A program made the position numbers and the translations under genes. Shown here piece by piece: positions 20,701-32,719 of a stretch of 64,000 nucleotides of DNA. The notes below the pieces were generated by a model, which ran no database searches, had not been told where the DNA came from, and saw only the letters and a program-made list of their open reading frames with translations. Positions within the stretch are counted from its first letter, which is position 1. Every line of letters begins with the position of its first letter. The stretch comes from Rhinopithecus roxellana (lineage: Eukaryota > Chordata > Mammalia > Primates > Cercopithecidae): NCBI RefSeq assembly GCF_007565055.1, contig NC_044566.1, positions 61,018,564-61,082,563 of the forward strand, given 5' to 3'.

Positions 20701-23160
20701 TCTCTGCTGTGTATATTTGTATCTTTATTCAAACCTTTTCAGAACACAAAACACAGCAAAGTAAATAGCTTCACTAATGAAGATAGAATTAAAAGGCTTC
20801 CGTCTTCTTGGTTTGTGAACAAACTGTAACATGGCTTGTTTTTCTTTTGTCCACAAACAGACAAATCGGTTAAGATTACCAGACAGATAAATGATATAAG
20901 TGTGAACCTCTTAGGGCTTTTGGCGGAAATTAAAGATCCCTCACAACTTCTAACAGTCCTGCACCATGGCCAGAGGTGGCTTTGGTGGTGAAAGTTTGCA
21001 CAGTAGATAGTTTAATGTGTCATTGTTTTCAACCATTGATTTTTAAAGTATCAAATTATTCTAGTCATGTATTACAGACTCTCTATCCCATGTGTAGAAA
21101 GAAAAAAAAGAGAGAGAGAAGAAAACAATGACCCAAACCCAAATATATATAAATACCTGTATTCACCTCTTCTCTCAGTAAACATTTATACAGCATTAAC
21201 TACTTACTGGTCATTGTGTTGGATGCTTGTAGGAATACAAATATGTAGGAGACACCTCTGATCACCAATGCTCTGAAATACTGACCGACTTCATGCAACA
21301 ATTCAAAATCCACAGAGGCTGAGTCCCACTGCTTGCCCAGAATGGTGCAAGGTGCTTCTCACTGATTCATGGGAGTCCTCTGAGCTGCTTGGTTTTATGG
21401 ACAATAGAACAGGATAGAACATCCTCCCAAGTGGCAGACTAAGAAAGGCTGATGATACAGACATTGCTGGAATTGAAGTTAGATGCAATGAGAATTCATC
21501 AAAATCTTTTAGGCAGAACCAAAGCGATTACCATTAACGTTTAAATTAAATTGGTGTCTAGAGATAAACCATCCTTTCACTGTACTCTTCATTAGAAATG
21601 AGAGAGAGAAACTCTACCAGTAATTAGTGATAACTGCTTATACTAAGCTATTTGAGTGCAATTATGTTTATTAAATTATCTTTATTCCAAGTACACCTAT
21701 GGAAAATGCTGCTGCTTTATGCTATTCATCAGGCATTAATACCCAAGTTATAGGCTTGATAGCTGAACAGAAAAAACTAACATCCTGAGGCTTTAGCTTT
21801 GCTAAACTTAAAACCCACCTATCTATAGCTAATATCTCCACAAGGTTTTTCTTTCATTTATTTATTTGTTAAATATTTATTCAATGAGACTTTGGAGCTC
21901 TTGACATGCTTTTAAATATTTTCCTTTTTCCTGCTTTTGCCTTAGTACTATTTGCAGTTATAAAACAATTTCATACAATGAAAGCCCTTTTTCCTATAAA
22001 TGAGTAACTGCTGTATTTCCTAAACCCTCTTTAATTAAGGACTAAAACTATAGCTTGAATTATAATATCATACAGTGAGAAATAACCTTTTAGTAACTTA
22101 GTATATACAGAATAATGAGCAAATGCTTTATACTTTTTAAAAGTGACCCCAGAAACCCACTTAAATCAACATGGGAGATGCTTTCCTGAATTTCTGATTA
22201 ATGTCACACTTATCTCTGGAGACAAAGACACTAGTGATTAATAAAACAGACAGCAAAGTTGTATTTTTTTTAAAGTTCTGGCAACTTACCATTTTCAAAT
22301 GCTGAAATTCATCTGAGGATTAATGATGAAGAAGGCTTGTGAGGCAGTTTTAGCTTGCACATTTTGCAGGGTAGAGTTAACAAGAAAGGAACTAATCTCC
22401 AAAATGGGAGAAAGGAGTCAAAAACAGAAAGATCATAAATTCACTGAGGCCCGTGTACTTAGTTTGCAGAATGTCCCAACATCTGGGATTTTCCTGTCAT
22501 TGGCTAGGATTTATTGGGGTTTTTACAGTTGGAGTATAAATTATGTCACATCATTTAGATTATACCAGTGATGCATTTTGTATTCATTGATCAAACTTTA
22601 AATAATCACTGCAAACCCACAAGAGCTGTCCCCAGCCTTGCCAGACCACAGCCATTTTGCAGCAGGGCATCTGATATTGCACACAGTGGATGTCCTTGTC
22701 TTATACACTCTGTGACCACAGAAACCAAAAGATAAAATAATAATGAATTTTAATCCTCACCTTTCCTATCAAAGGTCTATAATGTGTAAGTATTCTAGGA
22801 ACTAGGTTGGCTATCGCAAGCTTATAAAAATGCATGAGCAGGAAATTTACCACAATCAGGAAGTAAACTTCCTTAGAGGGGCTTGTATTATAAAGTTGGA
22901 TGAAAAATTTGCTCAAATGGAAAGAAGTTTAAAATACGTGTTGAATGGGGGACGATAGTGATAGCCAGAGCTCTGTTAAATGGTATATTTTTATCTGGAG
23001 AAGGCTTTTAAAGGTAGAATGCTTAACAGAGCTGGGCTACAAATATGGAAAATCTCTGGGGGTCCTCCAACTATACCGTGATCACACCATCTTGATCTGG
23101 CCATATGTCACTCATGCCCAGATTTGGGCCACTGGTTCTTTCCCGCCTCCAATTTATCGT
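20701..23160. other. Mostly unrecognised sequence
   Basis: No Alu, L1 or LTR was identified across about 2.4 kb, which makes it one of the largest repeat-poor stretches here. A short AT-rich 'atttatttatttg' patch lies near 21857. No open frame exceeds about 90 codons. It would be the first place to look for conserved non-coding elements. Confidence 0.45.
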
Positions 23161-23702
23161 TTATGTGGTCATCCTATAGCCTGCTGTGAGGCAAGTATTT
23201 CTAAAATACCGTTTATTTAACAGCAGTGGCTTCCCCTTGTTTATCATAGATCCCCAACTGGTCTTTCAAAGTTTTCGTTATCTTCCCTGCTCCATAAGCA
23301 TGTGTCTCCATATTCCTCCCAGGGAAAAGCCATCTACTCAGTCAGCTAATTTGTCGTGTGTGTACATCATGCCACACTGAATTCCTGCATCTGTCTGTGC
23401 CTGTGCATATGCTGTTACCTCAACCTGGAAGATCACATCTTCTTCCAGCCTCCTATTTCCAGCCTTCCCTTATGGTACAGCACAACTTCTTAGGATGTTT
23501 GCATCTCAGCTGTTCTTTTCTCTCTCCCAGCTCCTGCTGCCTTCTAGCACAAGCCTAAGCACCCCACCTTCTTAATGCTTTACGTGAGTTAATTGTTCGT
23601 TACTTCCTGTAGAGAAAGAACTGTGTTTGACATATCCTTTGTGTCTCTCAGCATAAATACCATGCTGAGAACAGAGAAAATGTAAAATGCTTGTTGATTG
23701 AA
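23161..23702 (+). repeat. L2 LINE 3' region
   Basis: Pyrimidine-rich blocks such as 'cagtggcttccccttgtt', 'cctgtgcatatgctgtt' and 'acctcaacctggaagatc' are followed by 'gagaaagaactgtgtttg' and 'atgcttgttgattgaa'. That is the L2a 3' layout over more than 500 bp. Confidence 0.85.
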
Positions 23703-23729
23703 GCCCATATGTAATACGTCAGGTTCTTT

Positions 23730-24048
23730 TTGTTTGTTTGGTTGGTTTTTTTTTTTTTTTTTTTGAGACGGAGTCTCGCTCTGTCGCCCAGGCTGGAGTG
23801 CAGTGGCCGGATCTCAGCTCACTGCAAGCTCCACCTCCCAGGTTCCCGCCATTCTCCTGGCTCAGCCTCCCGAGTAGCTGGGACCACAGGTGCCCGCCAC
23901 CGTGCCCGGCTAATTTTCTTTTTTTTTTTTTTTTGTATTTTTAGTAGAGACGGGGTTTCACCGTGGTCTTGATCTCCTGACCTTGTGATCCACCCGCCTC
24001 GGCCTCCCAAAGTGCTGGGATTACAAACGTGAGCCACCGCGCCCGGCC
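23730..24048 (-). mobile_element. AluY (antisense) with T-tract expansion
   Basis: A complete minus-strand AluY. A 16-bp target duplication, atacgtcaggttcttt, lies at 23714-23729 and 24049-24064. The plus strand shows a T run of about 16 inserted after 'ggctaattttc' (around 23917-23934) and loss of the usual 'ttagccaggat' segment. Confidence 0.96.
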
Positions 24049-24146
24049 ATACGTCAGGTTCTTTACTTTACTATACCTATACAAAGAATTCAATCACTTC
24101 TAATCAATTCTGTATGTACTGTGTTCTATAAAAACATTTCTGTAGA

Positions 24147-24465
24147 CGGGTGCAGTGGCTCACGCCTGTAATCCCAGCACTTTGGGAGGCTGAGGCAGGC
24201 TGATCACAAGGTCGAGAGATCGAGACCATCCTGGCCAGCATGGTGAAACCCTGTATCTACTAAAAATACAAAAATTAGCTGGGCATGGTGATGTGTGCCT
24301 GTAGTTCCAGCTACTTGGGAGGCTGAAGCAAGAGAATTGCTTGAACCCAGGAAGCGGAAGTTGCAGTGAGCTGAGATCACACCACTGCACTCCAGTCTGG
24401 CAACAGAGCAAGACTCCATCCCCAAAATAAAAATAAATAAAAAATTTAAATAAAAATAAAAAGTC
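24147..24465 (+). mobile_element. AluS with (AAAAT)n-like tail
   Basis: Full dimer from 'acgggtgcagtggctcac' to an A-rich tail of 'aaaataaaaataaataaa' units. It carries 'agattagctgggc'-type AluS linker features. No clean target duplication was found. It forms a head-to-head pair with the Alu at 23730-24048. Confidence 0.92.
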
Positions 24466-25940
24466 TGCAACATGAAGACAGCTTGAATTTGTGAAGATGG
24501 CCCAGGTGCCATCATATGGATGCCCCCTAATCCTCCGGACTTACAGGAAAACCTTGTTCTTCAACATTTACATTTCAATAGCTCAGCACCCATCCCATAA
24601 ATGATGGGAAACAGCATCACCACCAAAGGGTCCAGGGATTCTAGGGAAGGTAATATTTCTCTAAGTCATATCTTACTCTTATTCCTTGCCTCTGTAGAAT
24701 GTCCCATTTCATACGTATTTCCCCTTACTGGTTTTGCTTTTCATCTTCTACTAGCCTAAATAAGCATAGTTTCCCCTTCTTGATTTTCACAGATACTGTT
24801 ACATGCAGTCGTTTTATGTAGAGGTATTTAATTTAACATTTTGTAGCGAGAAGGCAGGAAAGTAGTAACATCACAAAGCACAGAGGATGATTTGAAATTT
24901 GGTCTCAGCCTTAGACACCTCTCAGTCATTCTCACAATTTCCATCATTCCCTCCTGGGGGGATTTCTCACTGACTTTCTTCTTCCATCCCCTGACTGCCC
25001 ACTAGCTTGCTGTCCCTCTCTCTTTCTTCACATTTCCTTCTTAACAAGCTGCTCCCTGGTACTTTACAATCCTATGGTCCCCCACCCCCTCCCCCTACCT
25101 TACTGTGCAGAGCAGTTCCTAACCCTCCCAGACCACTTTCCCTTTCTACAATGAGAAGGTTGTCAATCAGCACAATCAGTCGACACTGTCCTCTCATTGC
25201 AATGAACTCTGCCATCAGCTTGAAAATATTGTGTTACCTTAATACATAAATGATTCACCAATCCTTAATAATTTAGGGGAAAAATTAATATATATGTTAT
25301 ATAATTTTGCTGATGCTTTTCTTCTGTGCTTTTCATTATTTTAGGTGCCTGGAGCTAATAGGCAACTACTTATTTGCAGAATTATATTAGACTGTTGAGT
25401 CAAATTTTCATTTATATAAATGTTCCACATTTTCCCTTAAGCTTGAATTTTCCTGATAATTAACACACGGATTCTCCCCAACTTTCAAATGTACCGCATA
25501 ACAAAAATTTAACTTTAAAGTATTTATTACAAGACGTTATCTGCAAAAGATGCTTGGTAGTGGGGTTTGGTTTGTCTTGGTCCATCGCAGTCATTAAAGA
25601 GGTGAATGGTTCTTCATTTTCTAATGTAGATATTTCTTTGAGTAATCAGAAAGACTTGGTAAGTAGGTGAAGGAAGAGGAAGGAAAAGATATTATACACT
25701 ATTGATCAGGAGGTATGGTAGAACCCTTCCAGGTAAAGTGCAGGATGACAACCTCAGTCACTACATACTGAGATTTTCAGGGTTGGGGGACAAACTCAGA
25801 TAGTAGAGGGACTTGAGAAAGCTGCCAGGAAATGATTAGTGAGAGATGAAGCAGAAGATTTCAGAGCTAGTTGCCAGAATCGAGCTGGAGCAGGCCATTG
25901 AGGTATAGCGGTTGAAACCTCACTAATATTTGCAGGGCCC
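24466..25940. other. No recognised feature
   Basis: Apparently unique. A C-rich patch 'ccccaccccctccccctacc' lies near 25079. AT-rich sequence surrounds 25290. Confidence 0.4.
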
Positions 25941-26620
25941 AAGACTAGGGTACAGGAACAAGCCCTAACCATTGGTCTAGATACTTAAAAGCTGCAATAA
26001 ATCAAACTGGCAAACTACAAAATGAAAGATGTTTTATTCTCTTACCTTAATAAGTATACCTTCCTAATGACGTACAAGGCCATATTTGAATTTAAAATTC
26101 TCATACTCCTCAGAGTTCTACATTAACATGTGGATGTGCAGAGAGAACTGGTCCAGGCTCCCAGCTCCCCAAAACGTCTCTCTCTCTTCTTTCCCCACCT
26201 CAGGTCAGAAGGGAAAATGGGTTTGCACATGCCTGGGAATAACCCAGCCTCATATCCAAATGCCTCGGAATAACCCAACCCTCATATCCGAATGCCATCC
26301 ATACCCTCTATAAGTAGCTACTCCTTGGCTGTCTGGGCCTACAAGTGCATACACAAGTAATATCTGCCTCAGGACAACACACCCAGGGGAGGTGCCCACC
26401 CAGGCTTTGAAAGGTAGCTTGGGGCTGTTTGGACAAGGGATTCTGAGGTGCTAGGTCCCTGGAGCACAGTGTAGAAGGGGGTCATGTCTCCTCGACCCTG
26501 AGCTCTCCTTGCCCTTTGAGAGTGGAGCACAGCAGGAGAAAGCCAGAACAGGAGGGTTAGGCCTAGGGCTAGAGCCCCTCTTGCCCAAATTTAATGGCAA
26601 GAGGCATTATATGTATGTTA
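25941..26620 (+). mobile_element. Candidate LTR or LTR-like repeat, uncertain
   Basis: A TATA-like 'accctctataagtagc' is followed by 'tccttggctgtctgggcc', which resembles an LTR promoter/R region. A 31-bp direct repeat lies just upstream at 26232-26294. I cannot name the family or fix the ends. Confidence 0.3.
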
Positions 26621-27204
26621 TATAATTTTGGTATATTATATTGCCATATAATGGCAGTATAAATTTTCTACCTAGCCAGAAAGCCTAGTTGACTCAAAGA
26701 AACTGGGCATTAGGATGGAAGGCAGACGTCCCAAGTAAATCACCTGGAAGATAACCTGAAGCTGGCCACCTCTATTGTTCCCCTCCAACTGGTTACAGTC
26801 AGCTGTACTCCAGTCAATCTTTAGTCTGCATAAAGAGTGTCACTTCAGAATCCATCACTCATTCCTTGTCCCCCAAAACCTGTCTCTTGCATGGTTCTGA
26901 CCGAGTCCTCCACCAAAAAAGTGCCATTCATTGTGCTTCCTCAGCAGGGCTTGAGAACATACAATGGCAAGAATCACCTGCAGAGAGTGAAGCAATAGTC
27001 TACAAGATGTACACCAGGTTGACACCTGAGCGGGATCTATAGGATGCATGAGCTTTCTCTGGAGAGTGTCTGAAATTACTGGGGGAAGAGCTACAAAGGC
27101 CGATCTCCCTGTCGTGCAGGAAGGAGGCTCAATAAATATCAGTTTGGCATTAAAGGGAAGGATGTCTTTAAGCATCTCAGGACAATACCAGTTGTTGGAA
27201 CAAC

Positions 27205-27637
27205 AGGAACTCCCATACACTCCTGGTGGGGGTATAAATTGGTCCAGCTCTTTTAGAGAGCCGTCTGGTATTGTTTAATAAAGTAGAACACACAGATTCT
27301 CCAGAACCCACCAGTTACACTCCTCGTATACATACATGCACCAAGGGCATGTACAAGAATGCTCATAGCAACATTACTAACAAGTATCATTCAACAAGAG
27401 ATTGGATATCTAATATCGTTCAACAAGACGTTGAATAAATCAATCTTGGCATAACCATGAACAAAATACTATATAGTAGTAAAAATGAATAAACTACTGC
27501 AACATAAACATCATAGCTATATCTCACAAACATACTATTGTGTGAAAGAAGTCAGACACAAAAGATTAAATATTGTAACTTCCATTTATACAGAGTTCAA
27601 AAACAAGAAAAATTAAATTATATCAGCAGAGGTTGGA
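27205..27637 (+). mobile_element. L1M (L1MC/ME type) ORF2 3'-end remnant
   Basis: It contains 'aactcccatacactcctgg', 'gggggtataaattggtcc', 'catgtacaagaatgctcat', 'tcacaaacatactattg' and 'gaagtcagacacaaaagat'. This is the last part of an old L1 ORF2, in order and in sense. The reading frame is broken. Confidence 0.88.
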
Positions 27638-27650
27638 AGAGTTGGAAATA

Positions 27651-27955
27651 GCTGGGCATGGTGGCTCATGCCTGTAATCCGAAGGCCAAGGTGGGAGGAT
27701 CACTGCAGCCCAGGAGTTTGAGATCAGCCTGGACAACATAATGAGATCCCATTTGTACAAAAATACAAATAAAATAAAATAAATTAGCCAAGCATGACAG
27801 AACACACTTTAATCCTAGCTACTTGAGAGGCTGGGACAGGAGGATCACTTGGGGACAGGAGTTCAAGGTTACAGTGAGCTATGATCACACCACTGCACTC
27901 CAGCCTGGGCAACCAAGTAAGACTTTCTCTCAAAAAATAAAAATAAAAAATAAAA
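27651..27955 (+). mobile_element. AluJ
   Basis: A dimer with AluJ features ('cactgcagcccaggagtttg', 'gtgagctatgatcacacc') and an (AAAAT)n tail. A 13-bp target duplication with one mismatch, agagttggaaata, lies at 27638-27650 and 27956-27968. It inserted into the L1M remnant. Confidence 0.93.
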
Positions 27956-27968
27956 AGAGTTAGAAATA

Positions 27969-28925
27969 ATTTGGGGATACAATCTCAGGCAAAATAACAT
28001 TATTTTTTGTACATTCTCAGTTTTGATTATGAATTTAGCTCACTTTTTCTCATTTCCCTTCTATAGTAGCAGAAAAGCAGTTGTTCAAAGGAGCAAATAA
28101 TGAATCTACTTTTCCACCCAAATGAGGGTCATATGTTAGAAATGGAAACTTGGAAAATAAACACAGCAAACCATGGTGCCTTTTAAAAGTTAAAATCAAC
28201 ACAATCAGGAAAATTTGGTGAAACTCCATAGCAAAGAAAACTATCTGCTTTCCCCTGGCTTTTTCTTTTCAGGGTGTTGATTGTCTTTCCTGTTGGGTTT
28301 GATTTTACTATGAAAAATTTCAAAACATGAAACTGGATCTCTGGGAAACAGAGAACATCAAGAAAACGAGAGACCAGGCTACTTCTTCCTGTACCTGCCT
28401 TCCAGTAATGTGTAATTTTTCTCAAGAAAATTAACAACTTCAATTTGAAATTGAGACTAATTAAAAGCCCTTTGGAAAGTCAGGATGGATTTCCTCTCTT
28501 CCTGGAATAGAGATGCACCGGCAACCAGGCTTTTCAGGAAGGAATTGCTAAAAGTGAAAAGCCAAAGGCCACCGCCCAGTGTGAGCCAGAAGAAATTTGG
28601 GAGGCAGGAACCTGAAAGCAGCAGTTCTATTATCATGGGCAAATGAATCCGTCAGAGAGTATCAGGGAAAAGATGGTGACAGCATTTTAAATTGTTCTAG
28701 TGAGCCATAATCTATTACATCGTGTTCCCCATCCACATCTTTGCCTATAGACATGAATACCCTTTCCTCAATATAGAAATGGAATAGATTCAAAATGGAA
28801 ATGGAAAGAGAAGGCAGTTTTAAGATCCTCTAGGATTTGGAGCCAGTATGTAGTGATTGTGTAAATTTGCTGATAACTGGGCAGGCAAATAAATGGGAAG
28901 CAGCAGAGTGTTCCAGAGTACAATG
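27969..28925. other. No recognised feature
   Basis: The first ~60 bases may continue the L1M 3' UTR. The rest is apparently unique. Confidence 0.35.
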
Positions 28926-28927
28926 TA

Positions 28928-29145
28928 TTTGGGTTTTCATTGGGTTTTAATTCTCACTCTACTGTTTAGCTGTGTGACCTCGGTTACTTAACCTCTCAAC
29001 TTACAGATGGTTTCTTCATCTGTAAAATAGAAATATTAGTACCTACCTGACAGGGTAATTGTGAGAATTAAATTATGAAAAGCACTCAGTGTAGATGCTG
29101 GCACATGACAAATATTCAGTATGTATTAGCCATTTGCTAGATCAT
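28928..29145 (+). repeat. MIR SINE, well preserved
   Basis: 'tttagctgtgtgacctcgg', 'cttcatctgtaaaataga', 'agtacctacctgacaggg' and 'agtgtagatgctggcacatg' represent nearly the entire MIRb core and 3' end. Confidence 0.92.
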
Positions 29146-29296
29146 GCAATATGTAGCATAGATCATCAATCTTTTTTTAAGATATGATCAATCTTAAAAG
29201 CAAAACTAGTGAAAGCATAAGTGTAAGCAGAGAGCACTGAAATTGCTTTGCAGTCAGTCTGTTCGTAATACAAGCAAAGTATTCATTAAATAAAGC

Positions 29297-29654
29297 TGGG
29301 TGCAGTAGCTCACACCTGTAATCCCAGCACTGTGGGAGACCAAGGCAGGCAGATTACCTGGGGTCAGGAGTTTGAGACCAGCCTGGCCAACATGATGAAG
29401 TTTTTATGTATTTTTAGTCTCTAAAATACAAAATTAGCTTGGTAAAAATACAAAAATTAGCTTGGTGAGGTGGCGCGAACCTGTTATCCCAGCTACTCAG
29501 GAGGCTGAGGTAGGAGAATCGCTTGAATCCTGGAGGCAGAGGTTGCAGTGAGCCGAGATCATGCCACTGCGCTCCAGCCTGGGATATAAAGCGAGACTCC
29601 ATCTTGGAAGAAAAAAGAAGAAGAAAGAAGGAGGAGGAGGAGAGGAAGAAGAAG
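29297..29654 (+). mobile_element. AluS with internal duplication and GA-rich tail
   Basis: Full dimer. The linker region is tandemly repeated at 29423-29466, and a stretch 'tttttatgtatttttagtc' replaces the normal sequence before 'tctctaaaat'. The tail has evolved into (GAA)n/(GAG)n from about 29609 to 29654. Confidence 0.92.
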
Positions 29655-30384
29655 CCCTCAGCTAAGAAGTAGCTTTGAAATTCCCAAAGGCAAAGGTTAC
29701 AACATACAGAGCTTACATTAATACATCTTTTGATATTTCTTATCTATTTCTCAGAAAATAGAGAAAAACTAAGAGTGGGTGTGAGGTGTCAGAGTGAGTG
29801 GCAGAGTTAACAAATGTATAGAGAACAGAAAAGACTTGTTGATTTGACTAAAATAAATTATCACAAAAGTAACACAGTGACCCTTGCTGAAATGTTTGTG
29901 AGGCTTCAACACCACCAGGGAGGAAGAGAAATAACATGGCCCTGTGGGAAGGGAACAGTGGAAAAGCAGAAATGACTCCCCTTGTACCAAATACCCACCA
30001 CATGATTGTAATTTAGGGGCAATTCAGTAACGAGACTGGGAGGAGGGCAGAACTGCAAGAATTTCAAAAGCAGAAGAGGATTGCTTGTGGTGAAAAACAA
30101 AGATTGCTCCACCACCATATACATTTAAGGAGTATTACTAAGTCGTTATTTAACCATCAATTATCAATAATGTTTGAGAAAAGAAAATAGAAAATGGTTG
30201 CCAATCATAAGTTGAAGTATGGTTGTTTTTGCCAGTTTACATGTAGTTGAATGTGTTATAATGATTCTATCCTAGGATGTAATCTAGGATGACTCGATCA
30301 CACAGATACTGGTAGAAGAGTTCAAGGCAGAGTAGCTGATTTGAAATAGACTTTATTCCCACTCCCCAGGAGAAGCATCTTACA
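29655..30384. other. No recognised feature
   Basis: Apparently unique sequence. No assignable repeat or exon. Confidence 0.35.
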
Positions 30385-30539
30385 GAGCAGCTGTTTTCAA
30401 AGTGTGGAATGTCAGCATCCCCTGGGAACTTGATAGAAATGCAGAATCCCAGGCCCCACCCCGAACCTACTGAATCAAAAGCTAATCCTTGTTTGAGCAA
30501 GTCTTCCATGGGATTCTGAAGCACACTGAAATTGGAAAA
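30385..30539 (+). mobile_element. MER5A/B hAT element
   Basis: 'ttttcaaagtgtggaatg', 'cagcatcccctgggaacttg', 'aatcccaggccccacccc' and 'aacctactgaatcaaaag' match MER5A. The degraded terminal 'gaaattggaaaaccac' is cut by the adjacent LTR. Confidence 0.88.
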
Positions 30540-30544
30540 CCACG

Positions 30545-30880
30545 TGTATTAGTTCATTTTCACACTATCATTAAGAAATACCTGAGACTGAGTAAGTTAT
30601 AAAGGAAAGAGGTGTAATTGACTCACAGCTCTGTATGGCTGGGGAGGCCTCAGGAAACTCAGAATCACGGCCGAAGGGGAAACATGTACCTTCTTCATAC
30701 GGTGGCAGAAGAGAGAGAGCGAGTGAAGAAGGAACTGTCAAACACTTATAAAACCATCAGATCTTGTGAGAACAGCATGGGGGAAACCAACCTCATGATC
30801 CAATCACTTCCCTCCCTCAACACATGGAAATTACAATTTGAGATGAGATTTGGATGGGGACACAGAGCCAAACCATATCA
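30545..30880 (-). mobile_element. Solitary MST/THE-type MaLR LTR (antisense)
   Basis: It begins 'tgtattagttcattttcac' and ends 'gagccaaaccatatca', the reversed ends of a MaLR LTR. 5-mers ccacg (30540-30544) and ccatg (30881-30885) fit a one-mismatch target duplication. Confidence 0.93.
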
Positions 30881-31035
30881 CCATGAATATAGATGATACA
30901 TTAGCAGCAAAGCATGGTGGTAATATTGTGAGCTCTTCAGCAGAGGGCTTGGACTCAAAACCCATCTCAGGTGTTATGAATTAATCTGTTCAAGGTACTC
31001 AAACCATTAAAGGGATGATAAACTTGTAAAGTTAT

Positions 31036-31395
31036 TGTGTCAGTCTGTTTTCACACTGCTAAAAAGAAATACCTGAGACTGGGTAATTTAAGAAGGAAAG
31101 GGTTTTAACTGAGTCACAGTTCCACATGGCTAGGGAGGCCTCTGGAAACTTACAATCATGGTGGAAGGTGAAGGGGAAGCACGGACCTTCTTTACATGGT
31201 GGCAGGAGAGAGAAGTACCAGCAGGGGAAATGCCAGATGCTCTTAAAACCATCAGATCTCACGAGGACTCACTCACTGTCATGAGAACAGCATGGGGAAA
31301 TCTGCCCCCATGATTCAATCACCTCCTTCCTTTGACACATGGGGATTATAATTAGAGATAAGATTTGGGTGGGGACACACAGCCAAACCATGCCA
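31036..31395 (-). mobile_element. Solitary MST-type MaLR LTR (antisense)
   Basis: It begins 'tgtgtcagtctgttttcac' and ends 'cacagccaaaccatgcca'. Flanking 5-mers gttat (31031-31035) and gttgt (31396-31400) fit its own target duplication, so it is independent of the LTR 155 bp to the left. Confidence 0.92.
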
Positions 31396-31544
31396 GTTGT
31401 TGTGAAGAAAAGATAATGTGTGTTAAATGTAGTGCTGATAGAAACTGATTAATATATGTTTGCTATTATTTTCATTGGTGAACAAAAAAATGCAGACTTC
31501 CAATAATACAAATTTCTCATGGCCATACAATGTCCATTGAACTA

Positions 31545-31965
31545 TAGATTTGTTTGGACCCAAAAGAGAGACAGCATTGACAGAGATTATCTTTTAACTG
31601 GAACATTAAGGCCAGTTACATTTAAAGTAATTACTGATATTTAGGAACTAATAGCTTCTATCTTACATTATGCATTCTACTTATTTGTTGTTTCTTTTTC
31701 TGTTTCTTGTTTGTGTTTTATTAATTTTTGTCATTTAAATATTTCCCCTCTACTAGTTTGGAAGTTTTTGCATACTTCTATTTGTTTAGTGGCAATCCTA
31801 GAAATTACAACATGCATAATTAGCTTACTGATGTCTACAGTTAATCATTGCACTTACCCTTTGTCCACAAAATATGAGGATTTATGAACATTTTACCTTC
31901 AACTATTTCTGCTAATTAACTATATAGTTGTTTCAGTTACTCAGTGCCCCTTTCCATTAGGTCCA
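31545..31965 (-). mobile_element. L1M ORF2 fragment (antisense)
   Basis: 'catttaaagtaattactgat' and following T-rich blocks are reversed old-L1 ORF2 sequence. The same phrase recurs near 34065 in the neighbouring L1M, so the two are overlapping parts of different L1 copies. Confidence 0.7.
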
Positions 31966-31984
31966 TTTATTAAGGCCCCCTTCT

Positions 31985-32335
31985 GGTGACACTTTTTGGA
32001 GGGGAAGTGTGTATTTCTGCCATAATAATCATAAGGCTTTGCCATGTACTTGGCTTTGGCCAATTGATTGTGAGTAGCAGTGACGTATACCATATTCAAG
32101 CAAAGCAGTAGGAGCCTAATTTGGTTCAGCCTTTGCTTGATTGCCTCTGCCAGATACGGTTTGCTCTTATAACCTGTATCCCAGATTGAAGAAAACACAG
32201 AATGAAGAGCTGAGCTGCAGCTGGGTCCACCACTGATGTATAACTTAAGTGAAAAGTGAACTTTTTTTTTTTTTTACAAACCACTGAAATTTAAAGGTGG
32301 TTTGTTATCAAAGCATAACATAGCTCAGTGGGTGG
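31985..32335 (+). repeat. Old LTR-like mammalian repeat, family not named
   Basis: 'gtacttggctttggccaatt' near the start and 'accactgaaatttaaagg' plus 'ggtttgttatcaaagcat' at the end match a widespread ancient mammalian repeat. A related copy seems to lie at 58255-58690. An internal T run of 13 lies at about 32261-32275. Confidence 0.5.
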
Positions 32336-32337
32336 CA

Positions 32338-32520
32338 AACATTTTCTGTAAAGGACAAAATAATAAATATTTTAGGTATCATAGGCCACAGACACTCTCT
32401 GATACTTGTACTTCTTTGTTTATGTTTTTAACAGACCTTTAAAAATGTAAAATCCATTCTTAGCTCAGACTCCATACAAAAATGGACTGAGGGACTTGCC
32501 GTAGTTTGCCAACCATTGAC
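32338..32520 (+). mobile_element. hAT-Charlie-type non-autonomous DNA transposon
   Basis: 'tggcaaacattttctgtaaa', 'aataaatattttaggtatca' and the inverted end 'gtagtttgccaaccattg' match the common hAT family that begins with 'cagtggtcggcaaac'. It is internally deleted and non-coding. The family name is uncertain. Confidence 0.75.
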
Positions 32521-32719
32521 CTACCCTACCATGATTGATAAAACACTGAAGGAGAATTTGTATACAGGAAACTGAAGGTAGAAGAGATCAGGCTTCATGT
32601 TGGTGACATAAGTGTGTAGACAGTAATGGTAGTCATTAGAGAAGATATTCTCAAAGAGACTGGTTGAAGTGATATGCCTCTCCTGCCTCTCCCAACATAT
32701 GTCAGTGCCATCATGTATT

